DNA from: CALCKU01 sp964534845
Lineage (GTDB): Bacteria > Pseudomonadota > Alphaproteobacteria > Caulobacterales > Maricaulaceae
Reading direction: 5' to 3'
Assembly: GCA_964534845.1 (NCBI GenBank)
Contig: CAZHPV010000015.1
Location: 1-41,077, forward strand
Length of the DNA stretch: 41,077 nucleotides
The notes below the pieces were generated by a model. The model did no database searches. It was not told where the DNA came from and was given only the letters and a program-made list of their open reading frames with translations. This document shows positions 15,911 to 23,927 of the stretch, in pieces. The stretch's first letter is position 1. The number at the start of each line of letters is the position of its first letter. A program made the position numbers and the translations under genes.

Positions 15911-16687
15911 TTAGCTAAAGTCTGGTTTGCGTTTCTCAAGAAAAGCCGTGTAGCCCTTGGTGAAGTCCTCACTGGCAAAGCGACTGAGAAATAAATTTAT
16001 TGTTTCTTCCGAATTACCAAATTGCCCTTTTTGATAGCGCGCACACATTTGCTTGCTAACCTTATTTGACCCTGTTGAGAGTTGGCTGATCTGCTGGGCA
16101 TAATCTATAATGCGGCTTTCTAATGTTTCTGGTTTAGCACGGAAATTGATCAATCCCATTTTCTTAGCGGCCTTGGCGTTCAATATACGGGCGGAAAACA
16201 GCATGTCTTTGGCATTGGCCATGCCGACCGTTTCTATTAGGCGCTGAACATCTTCGTAAGGATATACAAGACCGAGTTTGGCGGGTGTTATGGCGAATTT
16301 TGCACTATCATCTCCAAATCGGATATCACAACATAAGGCGAGCGCGCAGCCCCCGCCTACACAGGCCCCGCGTATCATTGCCAAGGTCGGTAGGGGAAAG
16401 TTCGCCAGCGCGTCCATGGCGTTTTCGATATGGGTTGAGATTTTTCTGGAGCTATCCGGCGTGGCGTAAAGAGAGCCAAATTCCGATATATCCGCACCAG
16501 CCGCAAAATGATCGCCTTGGCCCCGAACAATAAGAACTTTCAAATTTTTATCGTCTTGCGCCTTGTTAAGAATTTCGGGAAGGTCTGCCCACATTTGGGC
16601 GTCAAGAGCATTACGCTTTTTCGGATTATTGATCACCAGCTCGCCAATGACCATGTTGATTTTATTAAATTTAATTTTTTCACTCAT
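15911..16687 (-). CDS. Enoyl-CoA hydratase/isomerase-family protein lacking canonical catalytic Glu residues
   Basis: The 258-residue crotonase-fold protein has N-P-K-K-R-N-A-L-D (20-29), F-A-A-G-A-D-I (61-67, oxyanion hole) and R-G-A-C-V-G-G-G-C (106-114). Compared with rat enoyl-CoA hydratase, the position of Glu144 is Ala115 (G-G-C-A-L-A) and that of Glu164 is Ala136 (T-P-A-K-L-G). A different acidic pair, Glu145-Asp146 in Y-P-Y-E-D-V, lies nearby. So it is probably not a plain hydratase; isomerase, hydrolase or another crotonase chemistry on a CoA thioester is possible. The ATG at 16687 opens the standard N-terminus. No beta-oxidation partner is adjacent. Confidence 0.88.
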   Translation of the reverse strand: MSEKIKFNKINMVIGELVINNPKKRNALDAQMWADLPEILNKAQDDKNLKVLIVRGQGDHFAAGADISEFGSLYATPDSSRKISTHIENAMDALANFPLPTLAMIRGACVGGGCALALCCDIRFGDDSAKFAITPAKLGLVYPYEDVQRLIETVGMANAKDMLFSARILNAKAAKKMGLINFRAKPETLESRIIDYAQQISQLSTGSNKVSKQMCARYQKGQFGNSEETINLFLSRFASEDFTKGYTAFLEKRKPDFS

Positions 16688-16829
16688 AATTTATCTTAGT
16701 CTTAAAATGTCTATTGGGAAACAGCCTTTTCGATTAAGGGCTTTTTGACGCGTATAATGTGGTATTCCAAGACAATATACCGGAACGATGTTACCGTGCA
16801 CGCATCGCCAAATTTTACGGAGCGGGTCT

Positions 16830-17810
16830 GTGCAGAAAATTGCAATAATAGGGGCAGGAATTGCGGGTCTTACGGCTGCAAGAGAGATTAGGCGATTGGC
16901 AGGAGATACAGTCGAAGTCATAATATTTGAGAAGTCGCGCGGGGTAAGCGGGCGCATGTCTACGCGTTATGCAGCCGACTTCGAGTTTGACCACGGAGCA
17001 CAATATTTTACGGCTAAAGACCCGGTTTTTAAACGGTTTGTAAAAACGGCAATGAAACAAGGCCATATAGCCGATTGGTCCGCCCGAGCTTTGTATCTCA
17101 CAGATAAGGGACTAGAGCCTGATACTGGCGCAAAACGGTTTGTCGCGACGCCGAGAATGAATAGCCTTTGTAAAATAATGGCGCAGCCATTTGATGTTCG
17201 GTTAGGCCACCGTGCCGAAAAACTCACCCGTGCGCAGTCAGGGAGATGGACGATTAAATTTGAAAGCCATAAACCCCAATCCGGATTTGATCATATTCTT
17301 TTAGCAATACCTTCACATCAAGCGCTCCCCCTTTTGCCAAGACAGTTTTCGGCGCGCGACGCCGTTACAAAAACTAAGATGGATGCGTGTTTTGCGCTTA
17401 TGGTCGGGCATGAAGTATTGCCGGAGTTTGGCTGGGATAGTTTACGGTTAACCGGGCTGCCGGTTAGCTGGATGGCTGTAAATCATTCTAAGGCCGGACG
17501 TAAAAGCCCGCCTTCAACACTTCTTATTCATGCCGCGCCTAAATGGTCCAACCATAATAAGGATATGGACCGGAACTGGGTGCAAATAAAGATAGAAAAT
17601 ATCGTCTCTGAGATATTAGATTTGGATATTTCGACATTGCGTCACCGTGTTTTGCATCGCTGGCTCTATGCATCAGTATCTCATAGCCCGCAAGAATCCA
17701 GCTTTTACGACCCTGACTTGAATTTAGGTGTTTGTGGGGATTGGTGTCTTGGAGGGCGTGTTGAGGGGGCTTATCTAAGCGGTTTAAGTCTCGCCAAGAT
17801 TATTGTTTAG
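16830..17810 (+). CDS. FAD/NAD(P)-dependent amine oxidase-like flavoprotein (renalase-like)
   Basis: The protein has about 326 residues. The Rossmann FAD site K-I-A-I-I-G-A-G-I-A-G-L-T-A-A begins at residue 3. Next come E-K-S-R-G-V-S-G-R-M-S-T-R and F-D-H-G-A-Q-Y-F-T, the FAD-contact and active-site segments seen in renalase-like oxidoreductases. A C-terminal G-V-C-G-D-W-C-L-G-G-R-V-E-G-A completes FAD binding. I start at GTG 16830 because GGAG (16819-16822) lies 7 bases upstream and the protein then begins directly at the Rossmann strand; the earlier TTG 16788 would add a non-conserved tail. The substrate is not identifiable. Confidence 0.85.
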   Translation: MQKIAIIGAGIAGLTAAREIRRLAGDTVEVIIFEKSRGVSGRMSTRYAADFEFDHGAQYFTAKDPVFKRFVKTAMKQGHIADWSARALYLTDKGLEPDTGAKRFVATPRMNSLCKIMAQPFDVRLGHRAEKLTRAQSGRWTIKFESHKPQSGFDHILLAIPSHQALPLLPRQFSARDAVTKTKMDACFALMVGHEVLPEFGWDSLRLTGLPVSWMAVNHSKAGRKSPPSTLLIHAAPKWSNHNKDMDRNWVQIKIENIVSEILDLDISTLRHRVLHRWLYASVSHSPQESSFYDPDLNLGVCGDWCLGGRVEGAYLSGLSLAKIIV

Positions 17811-17897
17811 CGTCGGTTCTGTCTTTCGTTAGGTCTTAGGGGTTGAAACAGGCGCGAGGAGCGCATAGCAATCAGTTTGCCAATGACGGAAATCAAC

Positions 17898-18365
17898 ATG
17901 TCTAAAACGCCAAAATATAAAGAGGTTGCCGCCCAGATTTCGGCCATTATTGATGGTGAACCAAACCGGATAGCGCGTTATGCTTCCGCTGTTTGTGTTT
18001 TGTCTCAAGCTTTCGATTATTATTTCTGGACCGGCTTTTATATTGTTGATCCAGACAAATCAGACGAGCTGGTGATAGGGCCCTATCAGGGTACCTTAGG
18101 ATGTTTACGTATTGCATTCGGGCGCGGCGTATGCGGAACCGCTGCCCGTGAGCGTAAAACCATTATCGTGGAAGATGTGCATGAATTTCCGGGTCATATT
18201 GCTTGCGATGTTCGGTCAAATTCGGAAATTGTTGTGCCCGTTTTTGATGATAATGGCACCCTGGCCGCTGTGCTGGATGTCGACTCACTCTCAAAGGGCA
18301 GTTTTGATGCTCGAGATAAAGTTGGTCTGGAAAATATTTGTCAAACCTTACTAAGCGGAACGTAG
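17898..18365 (+). CDS. msrC: Free methionine-R-sulfoxide reductase (GAF domain)
   Basis: This cytoplasmic repair enzyme reduces free Met-R-sulfoxide using thioredoxin. The single GAF domain has about 155 residues and the family pattern of three cysteines, in G-C-L-R-I-A-F-G-R-G-V-C-G-T-A and F-P-G-H-I-A-C-D. W-T-G-F-Y-I-V and S-E-I-V-V-P-V precede and follow these. ATG 17898 is preferred (GGAAA 5 bases upstream) over ATG 17883, which has no ribosome binding site. It belongs to a + strand run with the flavoprotein gene upstream and the Ig-like gene 16 bases downstream. Confidence 0.92.
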   Translation: MSKTPKYKEVAAQISAIIDGEPNRIARYASAVCVLSQAFDYYFWTGFYIVDPDKSDELVIGPYQGTLGCLRIAFGRGVCGTAARERKTIIVEDVHEFPGHIACDVRSNSEIVVPVFDDNGTLAAVLDVDSLSKGSFDARDKVGLENICQTLLSGT

Positions 18366-18381
18366 GGGAGGGTGAACGGGT

Positions 18382-19311
18382 ATGCGTAGGCGTTTAATCT
18401 GGCTATTGGCGATCGGATTTTTCACGGCGACTGTGCTAACCGCGGTTATACAAGGCTGGTTCTCCATTCGCCAGACTGAGGATAGTAAAACGACCCCGAG
18501 TGAAATAGCGGTGGGGGATTTAAACCGGACGATTACACCGGCAAGGTTTCAGTCGATTTCGCAAATTGGCAATGAGATAAGATTGTCGGGAAATGCTGAA
18601 CCTGAGGCTACTATTGTCTTGATGAATAAAGAAAGGTCTATCCGTCAAATTCGCGTGACGAAAGAGGGCGACTGGGCGGCAAACATCCAAATCATCCCGG
18701 ATGAAATCATGGAAGTTTCTATAAATATAGCACTTACGAATGGTCAATTACTGCAATCTGATGAAACTTTACTGCGCATACCTTATCAAGCGGCGCAGGC
18801 GGAAGATTTGTTTGCCGAGGATGGAGTTTCGGCTTCAGGTCCGGCACTGGTCTTGTTGACGTCGCCTGGCGGTGCCTCCCGTATATTGCAATCTCCCTTT
18901 GGCGGGCGCGGCGCAGAAGATATATTAAGTCTCGGGCCTATTGAGTATGATGATCTGGGGGCAGTTATATTTTCGGGTCTGGCCGAAAGACAAGGGCGGG
19001 TACGCATTTACATCGACGGAAACGTGATTGGTGATACGCGTGTCGCGCCTGATGGTCGGTGGTTTTATATTCGCGCGGATACGCTTGCAGTGGGTGATTA
19101 CGAATTGGTTGTCGAGCTGACCCCGCCAAATGGGGAAAGTGTTGAACTCCAACAGGATTTTGAACGCATGTCACCAGATTCTGAGACGGGTCCGATATTT
19201 GTTAAACAAGACGCGGATCGTTGGCAGATAAGGCGTCAACTCAAGGGTGGTGGTGCGCAATATACGACAATATTTGCGCCTAAAGATATTGTGCAATCTG
19301 GTAAACCTTAA
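18382..19311 (+). CDS. Membrane-anchored periplasmic protein with two Ig-like units and a degenerate LysM-like C-terminus
   Basis: The 309-residue protein has one N-terminal membrane segment (about residues 4-24) preceded by M-R-R-R, so the bulk should be periplasmic. Two similar beta-rich units follow: I-R-L-S-G-N-A-E-P-E-A-T-I-V with E-G-D-W-A-A-N (about 65-100), and I-F-S-G-L-A-E-R-Q-G-R-V-R-I-Y with D-G-R-W-F-Y (about 195-235). The C-terminus W-Q-I-R-R-Q-L-K-G-G-G-A-Q-Y-T-T-I-F resembles the start of the LysM domain that ends many alphaproteobacterial relatives, but it stops after about 30 residues. A strong ribosome binding site, GGGGAGGGTG, lies upstream. Peptidoglycan or envelope association is inferred. 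Confidence 0.7.
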   Translation: MRRRLIWLLAIGFFTATVLTAVIQGWFSIRQTEDSKTTPSEIAVGDLNRTITPARFQSISQIGNEIRLSGNAEPEATIVLMNKERSIRQIRVTKEGDWAANIQIIPDEIMEVSINIALTNGQLLQSDETLLRIPYQAAQAEDLFAEDGVSASGPALVLLTSPGGASRILQSPFGGRGAEDILSLGPIEYDDLGAVIFSGLAERQGRVRIYIDGNVIGDTRVAPDGRWFYIRADTLAVGDYELVVELTPPNGESVELQQDFERMSPDSETGPIFVKQDADRWQIRRQLKGGGAQYTTIFAPKDIVQSGKP

Positions 19312-19323
19312 ACGGACTCAGCT

Positions 19324-22300
19324 CTATTCTGCTGTGAGCCCCTCAGATTTTGCCTCAGCTTCATTTGGGGTTATCTGTCTACCGAATTTGCCAAAACGCT
19401 TACCTAATACGGACGGCATAGCAAGCAGCACAGGTGTCACAATCAAGGTTAGAACTGTCGCAAAACCAAGCCCGCAACATAAAACATAGGAGACGGGCGC
19501 CCAGATATCAGAGGTGCTCGACCCCGTTGTTGAGAATTTACCGGTGAAAATATTTGCCTGCCAGCCCAGAACAAGCGGCATTAATCCAACAACGGTTGTG
19601 AGTGTTGTCAAAATGACGGGGCGCAGTCTCTGAGCGGCGGTGCGCAAAGCGGACTCCTCGCTGGAAAACCCTAAGGCTTTTAAGCGCTGATAGGTGTCGA
19701 TTAGAACGATATTATTGTTCACGACAATACCCGCAAGAGCTATCAAGCCCGTCAAGACCAATATGAAGCTTATATAGGGATAGAAAACCAGCCCTAGCAT
19801 AACGCCGAAAACAGATAGGATAACCGAGGAGAGCGTTAAAAATACATGATAAAAGCTGTTGAATTGCAAAAGCAAAACAACGCCCATCATGAATAAAATG
19901 GCTATTGCCGCATTAATACCAAATTTAGTCGCTTCCGCGTTTTCTTCGGCTTGTCCTAAAAACTTTACGTTGACTGACGCTGGAAAATTGGCCTCTTCTT
20001 CAATCCATTTCTGCATTTCCCTGACCTGAACATTTGTTGCATATCCCTTTTTGGTATTGCCTTGAATAAGATAGAACGGCAGTAAGTCCCGTCGTTCGAT
20101 TTTATCCTGTCGGTTGCGCGGGACGCGTTTTACGACACTGGATAAAGGAACAGCCCCTTCGGGCGTTTGAATGCGTAATGTGTCGAGCTGGTTTAGGTCT
20201 CGGGCGCTTTCGGGATATCGAATGCGTATATCAATTTCGTCTTCAACGTCCAATGGACGCACTTGGCCAACAAGCGCGCCTTCAGTGATAAATTGAATGG
20301 CGGCCCCTATACGCGACACGTCTAGGCCTAAGCGACCAGCTTCCGCGCGGTCGACCTCGATTTCCCAATCAATGCCGGGCAATGGTAAGGAGTTTTCAAT
20401 ATCAATGACGCCCTCAATCGTGGCTAATTTGTTTGAAACTTTTGTGGTCAGTTCCTTGATTATGTCTTGGTCCTCTGAGGAAATTTGAATGCCAATATCC
20501 TTATCAATGGGTGGCCCCTGATCTAAGGCTTCAACCTCAGTTATAACCCCCGGAATTCCGCTTACATTATTGTTAATCTCTTCAAGAATTTCGTTAACAT
20601 GGCGGCGTTCGGCAAAGGGCTCTAATTCTATGAAAATACGAACAGTCGTATCATTTGGAACATTGGTCGGGCCGTTAAAGCTGCCTCCGCCTCCACCGGC
20701 AGCCCCCGGTCCTGCGAGCGTATAGATTGAGGCAATGCCCTCTATTTTCAATAGGCGTTGTTCGAGATCTTTTGCAATATCCAAGCTTTGCTGGGCGGTG
20801 GCATTGCCGCGTGTGCGCGCATAGACATACATCTCATCGCCGGGTGTTTGCGTGAAAAATTCAACAGGTTTTGGCGGCGGACCGTCAATACTAGCCTTTA
20901 GGGCGCCAGCTATCAATAATCCGGTTAAGCCGAGGGCCACCAGTACAATTATCGGGAATTTTATAAGCAGACGGATGAACCGCACATAATAGCCGGTAAA
21001 TCCTTTTACTTTAGAGGGGTCACCGTTTGCAGCGGATAAGAGCGCCGCATTCGAATTGACATTACGTTTCGGTTTAAAGCCGATTTTGGCCCCGAGTGTC
21101 GGAAGAAATATCAAGGCCATTAACATGGAGGCCGAGAGCACATAAATCATGGTGCGCGGGAAGTAGGCCATGAATTTACCCGTTATAGTTTCCCAGAATA
21201 AAAGGGGTAAAAAAGCGGCCAGCGTGGTTATGGTCGAAGATACAATTGGCCAGAACATGCGCTCTCCGGCCATTTGAAAGGCTTCCGCCCTAGGTAAGCC
21301 TTCATCCATCTTTCTGTCCGCATATTCCACGATGACAATAGCACTATCGACAAGAACCCCAACGGACAGGATGAGGCCAAACAATATCATCATATTGATC
21401 GTTTCATCTTGGATAAAGAATAGAAAAAAGGCGATAAGGAAACTGGAAGGGATAGCCCAACCCACAAAAAGGGCGGACCGCCAGCCAAGTGCGGCTATGC
21501 AGACAATAAAGACTAAAATGACGGCATTGACGATAGAGGCTGATAATTCGCGGACCATATCAATGATAAATTTCGCGCGCGATTGACTATAGGTGACATT
21601 TATTGTGGCTGGCCAATCCTCACGCTCTGCGACGGCGTCAACAGTGTTTCTTATAAGCTCAATCGTTTCAAGAATATTTTCGTTTTGGCGTTTTGAAACT
21701 TCCAGAGAGACGGAGTGCCGTGCGTTGAAACGGGCGATGTTTTCGACGTCCGTATAGCCGCGCCTTACATTGGCAATGTCCGACATCAGAACAATAGAGT
21801 CGTTTGCTCCTCGTCTGACAGCCAGGTTGGCCAAATCTTCAGGGTCATCGATTAGTCCGGGGACTTTGACATTGAATTTACCACTACTCGTTTCGACAAC
21901 GCCGGCTGCGATTAGGGCGTTATTACGAGATATAGCCCCTGAAATTTCGTCAAATGTGATACCCAGACTATCGACTTTGGAGGGATCAATTATCGCCTCG
22001 AGAACGTCGACCCTCTCACCGGATATATTGGCTTCTAATATTTGGGGGAGGGATTCGAGGCGTTGTTGCAAATCCTTGGCGCGGTTTTGTAATTCCCTTT
22101 CCGGTGCATCTCCCCAGAGATTGACCGTTAAGATAGGCACTGATGAAATCGTTATTTCTTCGACGACGGGTTCTTGTGCTTCCTGGGGAAATTCGGCTCT
22201 GGCCCGGTCAACTTTTTCAAGCACATCCGCTATGGCTTGATCCAGATCGACCGAAGCTTCAAATTCGAGAACGACAAATGCGACATTCGTTGTTGCTATC

Positions 22301-22557
22301 GCATCCATTTGCTTAATACCGTCTACGGATTTCAGCTCGGTTTCCAGTGGGCGTACAAGAAGTCGTGTGGCATCTTCCGGAGATATGCCGGGTAAGACTA
22401 CACTCACATTTATGAAGGGGACGGGAATGTCGGGTTCGGCATCCAAAGACAGGCGGGAAAGTGCAAGAAAGCCGCCGATTACGGCGAAGAGCATAATGCT
22501 GAGCGTCATCCGCCAATTACGGATTGAAAAGCCGACTATGCCAACAATGCCGCCCAT
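19324..22557 (-). CDS. RND efflux transporter permease (AcrB/HAE-like)
   Basis: The 1077-residue inner-membrane proton-driven exporter has the duplicated RND layout: one membrane helix, a large periplasmic loop, a helix bundle, then a second copy. The start R-N-W-R-M-T-L, P-D-I-P-V-P, and the TM4 segment L-V-D-S-A-I-V-I-V-E-Y are visible. AcrB has two Asp in TM4 (407/408); here the second is Ser. The TM10 Lys940 site reads N-N-N, so proton relay differs from AcrB, as in other RND subgroups. A Gly-rich loop (A-G-G-G-G-G-S) sits in the second periplasmic part. The ATG directly abuts the adaptor stop. No TolC-type gene is adjacent, and the substrate is unknown. Confidence 0.95.
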   Translation of the reverse strand: MGGIVGIVGFSIRNWRMTLSIMLFAVIGGFLALSRLSLDAEPDIPVPFINVSVVLPGISPEDATRLLVRPLETELKSVDGIKQMDAIATTNVAFVVLEFEASVDLDQAIADVLEKVDRARAEFPQEAQEPVVEEITISSVPILTVNLWGDAPERELQNRAKDLQQRLESLPQILEANISGERVDVLEAIIDPSKVDSLGITFDEISGAISRNNALIAAGVVETSSGKFNVKVPGLIDDPEDLANLAVRRGANDSIVLMSDIANVRRGYTDVENIARFNARHSVSLEVSKRQNENILETIELIRNTVDAVAEREDWPATINVTYSQSRAKFIIDMVRELSASIVNAVILVFIVCIAALGWRSALFVGWAIPSSFLIAFFLFFIQDETINMMILFGLILSVGVLVDSAIVIVEYADRKMDEGLPRAEAFQMAGERMFWPIVSSTITTLAAFLPLLFWETITGKFMAYFPRTMIYVLSASMLMALIFLPTLGAKIGFKPKRNVNSNAALLSAANGDPSKVKGFTGYYVRFIRLLIKFPIIVLVALGLTGLLIAGALKASIDGPPPKPVEFFTQTPGDEMYVYARTRGNATAQQSLDIAKDLEQRLLKIEGIASIYTLAGPGAAGGGGGSFNGPTNVPNDTTVRIFIELEPFAERRHVNEILEEINNNVSGIPGVITEVEALDQGPPIDKDIGIQISSEDQDIIKELTTKVSNKLATIEGVIDIENSLPLPGIDWEIEVDRAEAGRLGLDVSRIGAAIQFITEGALVGQVRPLDVEDEIDIRIRYPESARDLNQLDTLRIQTPEGAVPLSSVVKRVPRNRQDKIERRDLLPFYLIQGNTKKGYATNVQVREMQKWIEEEANFPASVNVKFLGQAEENAEATKFGINAAIAILFMMGVVLLLQFNSFYHVFLTLSSVILSVFGVMLGLVFYPYISFILVLTGLIALAGIVVNNNIVLIDTYQRLKALGFSSEESALRTAAQRLRPVILTTLTTVVGLMPLVLGWQANIFTGKFSTTGSSTSDIWAPVSYVLCCGLGFATVLTLIVTPVLLAMPSVLGKRFGKFGRQITPNEAEAKSEGLTAE

Positions 22558-23646
22558 TTAGGGTTCGCCAATATTGTAATTTGCGGATTGAGGGTCGACT
22601 TTGGTGCCAGCGGCAACATAGTCTTGGCCTTCAACTATGATACGGGTTTTATCGGGCAGGCCTAGCACCCAAACGCCCGTAGGTTCCTCGTCAATCGTCT
22701 GGGTTTCCGCAAAACGCACAATGTTATCTTCGTCGACATAGCGCACTCCGACATTGCCCGAAGTATTCAATGTCATAATTTTGGCTGGAATGTTTTGCGC
22801 TTTGATACGTCCTGTCGGGATTTCGATATTAGCGGTCACTCCGCCTTTTAAGCTGTAATCGGGATTAGGAACGGCGATTTTTGCTTCAAACGTCCGTGTT
22901 GTGACATCGGCATTAGCCTCAATAAACGTGATCTTCCCCTTTACCTTTTCGCCCGTGATAAGATCGATATCGGCCTGTTGCCCCGGTTTAACCTTGCCGA
23001 CTTGTTTTTCAGTCAGTTCGACAGAGATGATTAAAGGATCAAGTTCCACGACAGACCCGCAGCTTTGACCCGGTGCTAAAAAATCTCCAACTTGCGCGAT
23101 TTGCTGGTCGAAAACCCCGGCAAAAGGAGCAAACATTTTGACATTACTGAGTTCAATCTCGGCCTGTTTGATTTGCGCGCGTGCCGCATCAAGGCGGGCC
23201 TCAATATTTGTCAGCTGGATGGCGGAGCGATAGCCCTTATCCACCAGAATTTTTGTCGAGCGCTTATCAAATTCCACACTCTTCATATTGGCAATGGCCT
23301 GATCAAGCAGGGCCTGACGGGCATCCACATTCTGTTGGCACAAAATTGTACCTTTGGCGACGCGCCGGCCTTCTTGGGTCGGCGTTAAGTTTACAACACC
23401 AGCTGTTTTGGCTTTGACATCAACCTGTCGATTAGACTCAGTGCGTCCGAAGACTTTAAGCCGATTTTGATGAAGGCTGGCTTCGCGCCATTCTACAACC
23501 ACTGTCGGTATGACAGGTTCAGCATTGCGTTCGGCGAGGCTGGGTGTCAATTCTGTGCTGTCATTCGAGGCTGAATTGACCCAAAACCAGACAAAAATGG
23601 CCACAATGGCAAAGCCGGCAAAAAGATATGACTTATTGATCTTCAT
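22558..23646 (-). CDS. RND efflux periplasmic adaptor (membrane fusion protein)
   Basis: The 362-residue protein has an N-terminal membrane anchor (about residues 8-24) and no lipobox. A lipoyl-like half (V-D-V-K-A-K-T-A-G-V-V-N, about 95-106), an alpha-hairpin (A-I-A-N-M-K-S-V-E-F and onwards) and the second lipoyl half (F-A-P-F-A-G-V-F-D) follow. A beta-barrel domain then has P-G-Q-Q-A-D-I-D. It links the RND permease to an outer-membrane channel. It is the first gene of the two-gene unit, with zero bases between its TAA and the permease ATG. A dyad upstream may be an operator. Confidence 0.93.
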   Translation of the reverse strand: MKINKSYLFAGFAIVAIFVWFWVNSASNDSTELTPSLAERNAEPVIPTVVVEWREASLHQNRLKVFGRTESNRQVDVKAKTAGVVNLTPTQEGRRVAKGTILCQQNVDARQALLDQAIANMKSVEFDKRSTKILVDKGYRSAIQLTNIEARLDAARAQIKQAEIELSNVKMFAPFAGVFDQQIAQVGDFLAPGQSCGSVVELDPLIISVELTEKQVGKVKPGQQADIDLITGEKVKGKITFIEANADVTTRTFEAKIAVPNPDYSLKGGVTANIEIPTGRIKAQNIPAKIMTLNTSGNVGVRYVDEDNIVRFAETQTIDEEPTGVWVLGLPDKTRIIVEGQDYVAAGTKVDPQSANYNIGEP

Positions 23647-23667
23647 ATTTTGTCTTTATATCGCAAA

Positions 23668-23695
23668 AGGATGATAAAAATGGAAATATCATCCT
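23668..23695. promoter_or_regulatory. Inverted repeat upstream of the RND operon (putative operator)
   Basis: AGGATGATA (23668-23676) and TATCATCCT (23687-23695) are a perfect 9-bp dyad with a 10-base AT-rich spacer, 22 bases upstream of the adaptor start. Position and symmetry fit an operator for a TetR- or MarR-like repressor, but no regulator gene is adjacent. It could also form an RNA hairpin in the 5' leader. Confidence 0.4.
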
Positions 23696-23728
23696 ATAAA
23701 TGCAAACAGTCTCTTTCCTATAAATAGG
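23692..23728. repeat. Direct repeat TCCTATAAAT x2 in the RND/pccB divergent region
   Basis: TCCTATAAAT occurs at 23692-23701 and again at 23716-23725, a 24-base period. The second copy is part of the near-palindrome CCTATAAATAGG (23717-23728), and the first overlaps the right arm of the 9-bp dyad. They may be part of a promoter or operator array serving the divergent RND or pcc operons. Confidence 0.35.
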
Positions 23729-23927
23729 GCGTGCGACTTTCCGCGCAACTTACAATTTTGCAAAAGCCTGCTACATAATTGCATGGCGGGGTTAATTATC
23801 ATTTAGGGCTAACATCTTTATCAGGTTTAATTCCACGGCTAAGACCGACTATAGGCTAGGCTTTTTAGCGCTATTATGTTTATTTGTGTTATTGGAAGCG
23901 TGACAGGTATTTGGGAAGTGACTTAAT

